A DNA stretch of 64,000 bases from Anaerolineales bacterium (GTDB taxonomy: Bacteria > Chloroflexota > Anaerolineae > Anaerolineales > JABWBV01). Position numbers and translations under genes: made by a program. The stretch lies in assembly GCA_020634875.1 (NCBI GenBank), contig JACKAX010000018.1:1-64000 (forward strand). The letters run 5' to 3'. Below, one piece after another: positions 1 through 6,642 of the stretch. The notes beneath the pieces were generated by a model. It was not told the DNA's origin, did no database searches, and saw only the letters and a program-made list of their open reading frames with translations. Position 1 is the stretch's first letter, and each line of letters starts with the position of its first letter.

Positions 1-246
1 GTAATGGTCGGCGATCTGATACGCCCGAAACGCGGACGTGATGTACACCTGAATGACGACCAAATCCGGCTCATCGTCCAGGTTCAGCGTCTCGACGTGT
101 TCATCCTGAATCTCAATCTCATCCGTCTCGTCCAGATACCCCGCCAGCGTCGCCAACCCCAGTGGCGGGAACAACGAATATTTGATCGGGCGAAAAAACG
201 GGCTTTTTGCCTCCGTCAGCGCGGGCAAAATCATTTTGACTTTCAT
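1..246 (-). CDS. B12-binding radical SAM protein, N-terminal part only
   Basis: The gene starts at an ATG at 246 and runs off the left edge, so only the first 82 residues are visible. The start is supported by AGGAG six bases upstream. The protein begins MKVKMILPAL, followed by a PPLGLATLAGYL stretch and an acidic segment ending near DLVVIQVYITSAF. This is the usual opening of the cobalamin-binding Rossmann domain that precedes the radical SAM core in B12-dependent radical SAM enzymes. The CxxxCxxC cluster motif would lie outside the window, so the catalytic part and the substrate cannot be judged. Family assignment rests on this N-terminal pattern only. Confidence 0.72.
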   Translation of the reverse strand, partial: MKVKMILPALTEAKSPFFRPIKYSLFPPLGLATLAGYLDETDEIEIQDEHVETLNLDDEPDLVVIQVYITSAFRAYQIADHY

Positions 247-255
247 GCATAGCTC

Positions 256-352
256 CTTTTTTTTATCCACGAAGGCCACTAAGAGCACGAAGGTTTTTTT
301 ATATCTATAAAAATCTTAGTGAACTTAGTGTTCTTAGTGTTCTTAGTGGATC
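256..352. repeat. Tandem-word intergenic repeat (TTCTTAGTG / CACGAAGG words)
   Basis: One arm holds CACGAAGG and CACTAAG words; the other holds several TTAGTG words in tandem (CTTAGTGAAC, TTAGTGTTC twice, TTAGTGG). Part of one arm is complementary to the other, so a hairpin is possible. It separates two minus-strand genes. It belongs to the class of word-built repeats found at several other gene borders in this window. Confidence 0.7.
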
Positions 353-359
353 ATCTTCT

Positions 360-1415
360 TCACACCTGATGCCGCCTTAACTTTCCCGGCAAAAGGGGCA
401 CCGTCACGCGAAGGAAACCCATTCCTAACGCGTACCCTGCCCGCACTGGCGCATTCCACGGCAGACCGAACGCCTCGCGCAGCGGATCGGGAACCGTGCC
501 CGCGGCGAGGACGGTGTTGCTGACCCCAAACACCGGATGCGGCGAGCGGATGACCGCCCGCGCCATCTCCCGCGCGGTGTCCGTAACCTTGATCGTGTTC
601 ACCATCCCGCGCACGTAGGAGCGGAAAGCGTCCAACGTGGGGGGCAGAACCGCGTCCGGGACGCCGAAAAGGTAGGCAAACGGACGTCCTTCATCGTATA
701 ACCGCGCCCACTTCTCCTCCCCCAATGGCGGGAGGATTTCATCGTGGATGAACATCAACGAGTCGATCAGCGTGGCATACACCCATAACAGGAGTTCGGG
801 GTCGAGGGCGGAATATTCCTGCTGTTCCCCCTTCCCGGCAGAAGGTTGCGAGCATCCTGAGCGGAGCGAAAAATGACCCGCCTCTCCGGTTGACTCGTAT
901 CCAACGTAGTCGAAGGGGGTAGGGGACTCTATTCCTCCACTTGATGGAACGTAGCATCCTGAGCGGAGAGGAACATTCCCCATCTGCTCACCCGTTCTTT
1001 GTTCAACGTAGTCGAAGGGTGCGGGAGACTGCTCAAAACCCAGGTCAAAGGCATCCTTCGACTTCACCAAGCTTCCGCTCAAGATGCCTTTGACCCGCGC
1101 GTGCTTCGCATACACCCGCGTTGCCGCCTTTATCGCTATATCGGTCGGACCGAACAAAATATCCTGCACGACCGACATGGTGCGGACAAACCGTCCCAAC
1201 GGGTCTTGCTGAAAATTGCTGTGATCGGCCACGCCTTGCGCAACGGCAGGATGGGCTAACTGCATGAGAATCGCCCGCAGCCCCCCCAGATAATTGATGC
1301 GTTCTCGGTTGACCTGCCAGACGAGGGTTTGCGGGCCGAAAAAACCGTATGTCGGGTCTGCACGTTGTGCAGACAGTTGTTGGATGGATTGATAAAACGC
1401 CTGAGGATTGGACAT
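360..1415 (-). CDS. Oxygenase MpaB/DUF2236 family protein with repeat-derived insertion
   Basis: The conserved core reads NRERINYLGGLRAILMQLAH, then ADHSNF, DPLGRF and later ALDPELLLWVYATLIDS, which is the DUF2236 signature (fungal MpaB and bacterial rubber oxygenase relatives, where conserved histidines bind haem). The start chosen is MSNPQAFYQS at 1415, giving 351 residues; a longer reading to 1520 would run into an intergenic repeat and has no family match. No SD is visible, but TATTAT lies six bases upstream, so the message may be leaderless. Residues of roughly 120-200, between ARVKGIL and ALDPELL, are not family sequence: they are two tandem copies of a palindromic DNA repeat translated in frame. 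The substrate is unknown, and haem binding is inferred from the family. Confidence 0.8.
   Translation of the reverse strand: MSNPQAFYQSIQQLSAQRADPTYGFFGPQTLVWQVNRERINYLGGLRAILMQLAHPAVAQGVADHSNFQQDPLGRFVRTMSVVQDILFGPTDIAIKAATRVYAKHARVKGILSGSLVKSKDAFDLGFEQSPAPFDYVEQRTGEQMGNVPLRSGCYVPSSGGIESPTPFDYVGYESTGEAGHFSLRSGCSQPSAGKGEQQEYSALDPELLLWVYATLIDSLMFIHDEILPPLGEEKWARLYDEGRPFAYLFGVPDAVLPPTLDAFRSYVRGMVNTIKVTDTAREMARAVIRSPHPVFGVSNTVLAAGTVPDPLREAFGLPWNAPVRAGYALGMGFLRVTVPLLPGKLRRHQV
851..1019. repeat. Two in-frame copies of the AGCATCCTGAGCGGAG...TAGTCGAAGGG repeat
   Basis: Copy one spans about 851-917 and copy two 953-1019. Each begins AGCATCCTGAGCGGAG and ends CCAACGTAGTCGAAGGG or TCAACGTAGTCGAAGGG. 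In the protein they appear as PFDYVE...LRSGC and PFDYVG...LRSGC. A related copy lies inside the glycosyltransferase gene at 51124-51183 and a half copy between genes at 34926. Confidence 0.85.
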
Positions 1416-1499
1416 GCGGCTATAATAAGCGCAAAGCTCTGCACAGCCCACCGCTTGAATCCCCATTCTTAAGCACCTGAGTGTTTGACAAGTCTTTGT

Positions 1500-1606
1500 G
1501 AAAAGAAAATAATAGGACACAGAAGGCGCAGAGGAACACAGCAGGTTTTTAAAATTTTTGTGGATTCTGTGTTATTCATATCCTCTGTATCCTATCCCGC
1601 CAATCA
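1500..1606. repeat. Word-built inverted repeat (GGACACAGAAGG / TTCTGTGT, CCTCTGTATCC)
   Basis: The left arm contains GGACACAGAAGGCGCAGAGG and ACACAG words. The right arm contains GGATTCTGTGT and TCCTCTGTATCC, largely complementary to the left. It lies between the divergent DUF2236 gene and the membrane protein at 1624, so it occupies their shared promoter region. The region 12604-12676 holds a similar element. Confidence 0.65.
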
Positions 1607-1623
1607 TTTTCAGGTAACAAATT

Positions 1624-2931
1624 ATGGAATACTTAATTGACATTCAACAAAACCATACCAACCCCGAAGGGCTGGAAGCGCTGTACCAATTTTCCCGCAA
1701 AGAACAAACCGATGCCGCTTTCAAAACTGCCCTCCTCACCTGCTACGAAGAAACCCCCGACAACCTTTTGTACCAGGCCTGGTATTACCGCCTGACCCAA
1801 CCTGACGCCGAACCCGAAAAAGCCGACCGCGGTGCAAACTGGTTGATTGCAATTCCCCTCGCCCTGCTCACCGGATTGATTTTCTGGCTTCTCTCTGATG
1901 ACACCTACCAAATTCGCCGCCAAATCCCCACGCTGACCATCATCGGCGCGCCTCTCGCGGCGCTGGCAATCATCGCTTACCTTGTACTCAGTGGCAAACG
2001 GGCAAAATTGCCCTCCATCTGGATTGGGGTAGCGCTGGTAGCTCTGCCCGTTTACACCATTCTCATTTACCCCCAAATTGAAAGCAATTTGCAGGAAACC
2101 TATCTGACAATGGCAATTCCGCACCTGGCCCTTCTATCCTGGATCGGGATTGGGTGGAGCGTATTGACCCGCCATAAAGATGAAAAATCCCGCCTCGCTT
2201 TCATCCTTAAATCCTTTGAGGTGCTTGTCACTGCCGGACTGTACGCCATTGCGGGCGGCATATTCAGCGGTGTCACGTTTGGAATGTTCTCCGCTCTCGG
2301 GGTGGAAATCCCTGAAGCCATCATTCGATTGATTTTCGCTGGAGGTGTGGGCGTAATTTCCGTGATCGCCGTCGCGAGTGTGTACGACCCCCTGCGTGAC
2401 CCCGCCGACCAAACATTTGGGCAAGGCGTCAGCCGGTTAATGCCCATCCTCGTGCGGTTACTGCTCCCCGCCACCCTCCTCGTTTTGGTAATTTACGTCG
2501 CCCTGATCCCCTTCAACTTCCGCGCCCCCATCGAAAACCGCGATGTTCTCATTATCAATAACGCCATGCTCTTTGCCATCATGGGCCTGTTACTTGGCGC
2601 ATCCCCGCTCAACGAAAACGACCTCCCCGAAAAAATCCGTCCCTGGATTCAGCGCGGGATCATCGCTGTCGCGGTGCTTGCCATCCTCGTCAGCCTGCAC
2701 GCCCTCACCGCCATCGTCTTCCGCACCGTGACCGGCAGCCTGACCATCAACCGGACCATCGTCATCGGCTGGAACCTCGCCAACCTGGGCATTCTGATCA
2801 GCCTCCTCACCAACCAACTCCGCCACGAAACCTCGTGGGTGACGAGCTTGCAGAAGAGCTTCAAGTTGGGAACGGTGGTGTATTTGATTTGGGGGCTGTT
2901 TGTGGTGTTGGGGATACCATTGCTGTACTGA
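1624..2931 (+). CDS. Polytopic membrane protein of unknown function
   Basis: 435 residues. About 70 soluble, acidic residues at the N-terminus (MEYLIDIQQNHTNPEGLEAL) are followed by about 11 hydrophobic segments from roughly residue 72 to the C-terminus, which ends in VLGIPLLY. I see no transport, peptidase or glycosyltransferase motif. Upstream AGGT before the ATG is only a weak SD. The gene faces away from the oxygenase gene and is followed, after a palindrome, by the response regulator, so co-transcription with the two-component pair is possible. Coding quality is clear; function is not recognised. Confidence 0.75.
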   Translation: MEYLIDIQQNHTNPEGLEALYQFSRKEQTDAAFKTALLTCYEETPDNLLYQAWYYRLTQPDAEPEKADRGANWLIAIPLALLTGLIFWLLSDDTYQIRRQIPTLTIIGAPLAALAIIAYLVLSGKRAKLPSIWIGVALVALPVYTILIYPQIESNLQETYLTMAIPHLALLSWIGIGWSVLTRHKDEKSRLAFILKSFEVLVTAGLYAIAGGIFSGVTFGMFSALGVEIPEAIIRLIFAGGVGVISVIAVASVYDPLRDPADQTFGQGVSRLMPILVRLLLPATLLVLVIYVALIPFNFRAPIENRDVLIINNAMLFAIMGLLLGASPLNENDLPEKIRPWIQRGIIAVAVLAILVSLHALTAIVFRTVTGSLTINRTIVIGWNLANLGILISLLTNQLRHETSWVTSLQKSFKLGTVVYLIWGLFVVLGIPLLY

Positions 2932-2935
2932 ACGG

Positions 2936-2979
2936 CGTAGTCTAGGGGCTTGTCCCCTCGCCCACAAGGGGCTAGACTA
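2936..2979. repeat. Palindromic repeat TAGTCTA...CTTGTCCCC...CCCACAAGG...TAGACTA
   Basis: Imperfect palindrome just after the membrane protein stop. A second copy with the same skeleton lies at 20763-20806. It could fold as a hairpin and act as a terminator or RNA-stability element, though no T-run follows. Confidence 0.75.
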
Positions 2980-2992
2980 CTATCGCTGAATT

Positions 2993-3769
2993 ATGAACCT
3001 CCTCCTCGTCGAAGACAACCCCAACCTCCGCCCCGCCCTCCAAAAAGGGCTGGAAGCTACCGGAAAAGTTCACGTCCTCTACGCGTGTGAGTCTGGGGAA
3101 GATGCTCTCGAACACATGAACACCTGTCAGGTCTCCGAAGACCTGACAGGTGTCAGTGTTGAAAGCCTCCCCCACGTTATCCTCATGGACGTACAACTCG
3201 CCGGACAGATGAATGGTATCGAGGCCGCCGTTGCCATCCGCCGCGAATTCCCCCGCATGCCCGTCGTTTTCTACTCCATTCAAGACGACGATGCTTACTT
3301 TCGGGCCTTCCGGCAGGCGGGCATCCTCTCCCACTACGCCTACGTTCGCAAATCCAACTATCTCCTGCCGGACATGATCCTGCCCCTGCTCAAAGACGCC
3401 ATCGCCGGACGCAGTTTCATTGACCCCGAAATCGAAAACCGCGTCCACGAAGTCCGCCTGAAAGACGAACACAACCCCCTCGCCCTCCTCGAACCCCACG
3501 AACAACAAGTCGCCAAAATGCTCGCCTCCGGGATGACGAACGAGCAAATCGCCGCCCGCATGGGCTTCCGCGACAAACGCACCATCAGCCGTGTCAACGG
3601 GCAAATTTACACCGCCTGGGGTCTCACTGCCTCCACCACCGATGAAAAAATCGCCCGAACCCGCGCCGCCCTTATCGTTCAGGCAGGCAGGTTGATGATG
3701 TGGGACGAGGAAGGAGTAGCGAAGGTGATGGACGAAAGAGGACGTTGGAACGTGATAAGTGATAAGTGA
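2993..3769 (+). CDS. Response regulator, REC plus LuxR-like helix-turn-helix
   Basis: 258 residues. The receiver domain begins MNLLLVEDNP, with the phospho-acceptor aspartate in HVILMDVQL near residue 66. A C-terminal helix-turn-helix follows (HEQQVAKMLASGMTNEQIAARM). It should be phosphorylated by the sensor kinase encoded about 100 bases downstream on the same strand and then act on DNA. Residues 42-57 (NTCQVSEDLTGVSVES) are encoded by a 15-bp perfect inverted repeat sitting between alpha-2 and beta-3 of the receiver fold, where most receivers have a short loop. The last residues (NVISDK) and the stop codon are contributed by a GTGATAA tandem repeat. No SD precedes the ATG. Confidence 0.85.
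   Translation: MNLLLVEDNPNLRPALQKGLEATGKVHVLYACESGEDALEHMNTCQVSEDLTGVSVESLPHVILMDVQLAGQMNGIEAAVAIRREFPRMPVVFYSIQDDDAYFRAFRQAGILSHYAYVRKSNYLLPDMILPLLKDAIAGRSFIDPEIENRVHEVRLKDEHNPLALLEPHEQQVAKMLASGMTNEQIAARMGFRDKRTISRVNGQIYTAWGLTASTTDEKIARTRAALIVQAGRLMMWDEEGVAKVMDERGRWNVISDK
3120..3153. repeat. 15-bp perfect inverted repeat inside the response regulator gene
   Basis: ACACCTGTCAGGTCT at 3120-3134 and its exact complement at 3139-3153 flank a four-base CCGA loop. It is translated in frame as part of the receiver domain. ACCTGTCAGGTCT palindromes are, from memory, dispersed repeats in some bacterial genomes. Confidence 0.9.
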
Positions 3770-3820
3770 TAAGTGATAAGTGATGAAGTGCCGCACTTAT
3801 CACTTATCACTTCATCACTC
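3752..3820. repeat. GTGATAA heptamer tandem with complementary arm
   Basis: Four GTGATAA units and GTGATGAAGTG are followed after CCG by CACTTATCACTTATCACTTC, so the tandem pairs with its own complement. It supplies the response regulator stop codon and precedes the kinase start. A second copy of the same family is at 32918-32985. Confidence 0.9.
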
Positions 3821-3871
3821 GCCACTCCCCCCTACTCCTTTTCCCCTTTTCTCCCCCACTCCTCATTCCCC

Positions 3872-6028
3872 ATGACCTCATCCCCCCTCCTTAACTGGGC
3901 CATCCTGGCCTTTTCCCTCTTCAACACCATCCTGCTCGTCTGGTTGGGGTTGACGATTTTGCTCAATGCAGAACGCAGGGCGTGGGGGGTGTGGCTGATC
4001 GGCGGGGGCATTCTAGCGGGGGCGTTCTTTTTCGTCAGTCACACGGCGATATTTGGGATCGGGCGGAATATCCTCACCATCGAGACGATTGATTACTGGT
4101 GGCGCGCAGGGTGGCCCGCGCTCGTGCTCAACCCGCTTGCGTGGTATATCGCCGTGCTCTGGTACGCCGGATATTGGGATAAGCACGCGACAGATGCCGT
4201 TCTCCTTCGCCGCCAACGCCCCTGGTTCACCCTCACGGTGAGTCTCGCTGCCATTCTCCTCGTCACCCTGCTGTTCACCCCGCTCCTCCCCTCCTTTGAA
4301 CAGCTCGCTGAACTTAATTTGTCTAGCCCGCTCACGTTGGGGGGCATCCCACTCGTCTTCCTTGCCTACATATTCTTCATCCTACTCTGCACTGGCCTTT
4401 CCCTCGATGCCCTCACCCGCCCTGGCCCGTCTCTCCGCGTGCTTGGACAAGAGGCACGTTCCCGCGCTCGCCCGTGGTTGATCGCCGCGTCCATCATTCT
4501 CGTGCTCGTAGTCCTGCTCGTGAGTGGGGTCATGATTTGGGTAGTGGGCAACGCCCAAGGACGGTTGCTCGATCCGCAAATCCCGTATACCGTTGCACTC
4601 TCGGACCTGCTCATCTCTGGGCTGTTGGCCTTTGCCATACTCGTCATCGGGCAGTCGTTTGTAGCGTATGAGATTTTTACGGGTGCGGTGCTCCCCCGGC
4701 GGGGGCTGGCACGCGGGTGGCGGCGGGTGATCCTTCTGGCGGCGGGGTATGCCGTCCTTGTGGGTGGGGCGTTCGCGCTCAATTTTCACCCCATCTACAG
4801 CTTGCTGCTCACCGCCTTGCTGATGACCGCATTTTTCGCCCTGCTGAACTGGCGAGCCTTTGCCGAAAGGGAACGACAAATGCGCCTGCTCCGCCCGTTT
4901 GTCTCACCTGAAGGTTTGTACGATCAGCTTGTGACGGGGACTTCCACGGATACGATGCCCGCGTTTGATGAACTGATTGAGCACGTACTCTACGCCCGGC
5001 AGGGATACCTGATCCCGGTCGGAGCGCGGACGGCGCTCGTGGAAGCGTATGCCTGCCCGCGCGGGGAAATTCCCCCTGTCGCGGATCTGCTCGCCCGCGT
5101 GACACCGGAGACGCTGTTCGTGCCCGTTGACCCCGCGCGGGGCAGGGCTGTGTGGGCGATCCCTTTGTGTGTAGGGCAAAATTTAGGCGGGATGTTATTG
5201 TTAGGGGAAAAACGTGATGGCAGTCTCTACGCACAGGAAGAAATAGAACTCGCCCAGGCCGCCGGAGAAAGGCTGCTCGACACCCAGGCTAGCGCCGAAC
5301 TCGCCCGCCGCCTCGCCGCCCTTCAACGCCGCGAACTCGCGGAATCCCAAATCGCCGACCGCCGCACCCGCCGCACCCTGCACGATGACATCCTCCCCCA
5401 ACTCCACGCCGCCCTGCTTACGCTCCCGTCCGATCATCCCGCTGTCCCCGAACTGACCGCCGTTCACCGGCAAATCTCCGCCCTCTTGCGCGAAATGCCG
5501 CCCGCCACCACCCCCGAATTCGCCCGCAAAGGCGTGTTTGAGGCGCTCCGTCAAGTGACAGAAGGCGAACTGGATGGGTCCTTCGACGAGGTGGCGTGGG
5601 ACGTGCCTGAAGAAGTCGCGGCTCGGGCGCGGGGTCTCCCCCCATTGGAGGCGGAAGTCCTTTTCTACGCCGCGCGGGAGGTGCTGCGGAATAGTGCCAA
5701 GCATGGGCGTGGAGAAGTTAGGGTAAAGGTGTCAGCAAGGTGGGGGGAGCGGTTGGAGGTGGTGGTGGAAGATAATGGAGAGGGGGAGAAAAGGGGAAAA
5801 GGGGAAAAAGAGATAGGGAGTGGAGGGGATGGGGAGAACAAAAGAGAAGGAGAAGGGGGGTGGGGGCGTGAGGGGGGAGCCGGGAGTGGGTTGGCATTGC
5901 ATGGAACGATGTTGGCTGTGGTAGGAGGGGAGTTGGTGATAGAGGCGGGGGAAGAGGGAGGGGTGAGAGCGATAATTCGGGGGAAATTAGCGGAAAAAGC
6001 AGGAAAATTGCCTCCGAATAGCATTTAA
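3872..6028 (+). CDS. Sensor histidine kinase, multi-pass membrane, NarL/DesK-type core
   Basis: 718 residues from ATG 3872 (MTSSPLLNWAILAF). The longer reading from 3773 was rejected because its first 33 residues come from repeat DNA. About nine membrane segments fill residues 1-330, then a GAF-like region, then the phospho-acceptor helix with LHDDILPQLH near residue 500, the pattern of HisKA_3-type kinases. The ATPase has its N-box in VLRNSAKHG near residue 605, DNGEG, and a glycine-rich GSGLALHGTML. Between DNGEG and the last box lies a Gly/Glu/Lys-rich stretch of about 30 residues encoded by polypurine DNA that is not family sequence; whether the kinase stays active is open. It pairs with the regulator upstream. 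Confidence 0.82.
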   Translation: MTSSPLLNWAILAFSLFNTILLVWLGLTILLNAERRAWGVWLIGGGILAGAFFFVSHTAIFGIGRNILTIETIDYWWRAGWPALVLNPLAWYIAVLWYAGYWDKHATDAVLLRRQRPWFTLTVSLAAILLVTLLFTPLLPSFEQLAELNLSSPLTLGGIPLVFLAYIFFILLCTGLSLDALTRPGPSLRVLGQEARSRARPWLIAASIILVLVVLLVSGVMIWVVGNAQGRLLDPQIPYTVALSDLLISGLLAFAILVIGQSFVAYEIFTGAVLPRRGLARGWRRVILLAAGYAVLVGGAFALNFHPIYSLLLTALLMTAFFALLNWRAFAERERQMRLLRPFVSPEGLYDQLVTGTSTDTMPAFDELIEHVLYARQGYLIPVGARTALVEAYACPRGEIPPVADLLARVTPETLFVPVDPARGRAVWAIPLCVGQNLGGMLLLGEKRDGSLYAQEEIELAQAAGERLLDTQASAELARRLAALQRRELAESQIADRRTRRTLHDDILPQLHAALLTLPSDHPAVPELTAVHRQISALLREMPPATTPEFARKGVFEALRQVTEGELDGSFDEVAWDVPEEVAARARGLPPLEAEVLFYAAREVLRNSAKHGRGEVRVKVSARWGERLEVVVEDNGEGEKRGKGEKEIGSGGDGENKREGEGGWGREGGAGSGLALHGTMLAVVGGELVIEAGEEGGVRAIIRGKLAEKAGKLPPNSI
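5772..5872. repeat. Polypurine low-complexity insertion inside the kinase ATPase domain
   Basis: Almost uninterrupted G/A tract. It includes GGGGAGAAAAGGGGAAAAGG, whose complement occurs at about 3836-3858, just upstream of the same gene. It is translated as a charged Gly/Glu/Lys run between the DNGEG box and the GSGLAL box. Confidence 0.75.
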
Positions 6029-6036
6029 TAGAATAG

Positions 6037-6642
6037 ATGTTACAGGCAGACATTGACGATTTACTGCGGAATAATGCTTTAGACGCTTCGCTTGTGCTGG
6101 AGCGGATTATGTCATGCTACCAGGATGCCGTTTACCGGCTGGCGTTTTCCATTTTGGATGACCCGGACGAGGCGCACGACGCGATGCAGGAAACGTTTTT
6201 GACGGTTGCCTATAAACTGCACCAATATCAAATCGGAACACATTTCCGGGCATGGTTGTTTTCGATTGCCGTGAACACATGCCGGGGACATTTACGCAAA
6301 CGCCGGGCGCGGGATACGCTGAAACAGGTCTGGACAACGATGCAAAGTCTGGTGTCCGCCCCCGTAAGCCCTGAAGAGTCAGCTATCCGAAGCGAAACCC
6401 ATGCCCAGTTATGGAAAGCCGTAGATGCCCTGCATGATAGACATCGCATCCCTTTGGTTTTGCGGATCGTTCACGAGTGTTCGGTTCACGAAATTGCTCA
6501 AATCCTGGAAATCCCCGAAAAGACCGTGTACACCCGCCTGTATGATGCATATGAAAAAGTCCGCCACCAGTTGAATGAATTGGAACCCCTTCCAAACCTT
6601 CTTACCGTTCACCATGAAGACTCCCCATCAAATCGCTTTTGA
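6037..6642 (+). CDS. ECF-type RNA polymerase sigma factor
   Basis: 201 residues. Region 2 is seen in AVYRLAFSILDDPDEAHDAM and QETFLTVAYKL with FRAWLFSIAVNTCRGHLRKR. Region 4 is the helix-turn-helix HEIAQILEIPEKTVYTRLYDAY near the C-terminus. The usual length for ECF factors is 160-200. It starts nine bases after the kinase stop and overlaps the next gene, an anti-sigma factor, by 29 bases, the normal arrangement for a sigma/anti-sigma pair. The final 25 residues, which overlap the partner gene, match nothing known. Confidence 0.9.
   Translation: MLQADIDDLLRNNALDASLVLERIMSCYQDAVYRLAFSILDDPDEAHDAMQETFLTVAYKLHQYQIGTHFRAWLFSIAVNTCRGHLRKRRARDTLKQVWTTMQSLVSAPVSPEESAIRSETHAQLWKAVDALHDRHRIPLVLRIVHECSVHEIAQILEIPEKTVYTRLYDAYEKVRHQLNELEPLPNLLTVHHEDSPSNRF

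Noticed and set aside
1..252. Plus-strand 82-codon frame at the left edge
   Set aside because: Antisense of the B12-binding radical SAM start, which has an SD and family sequence.
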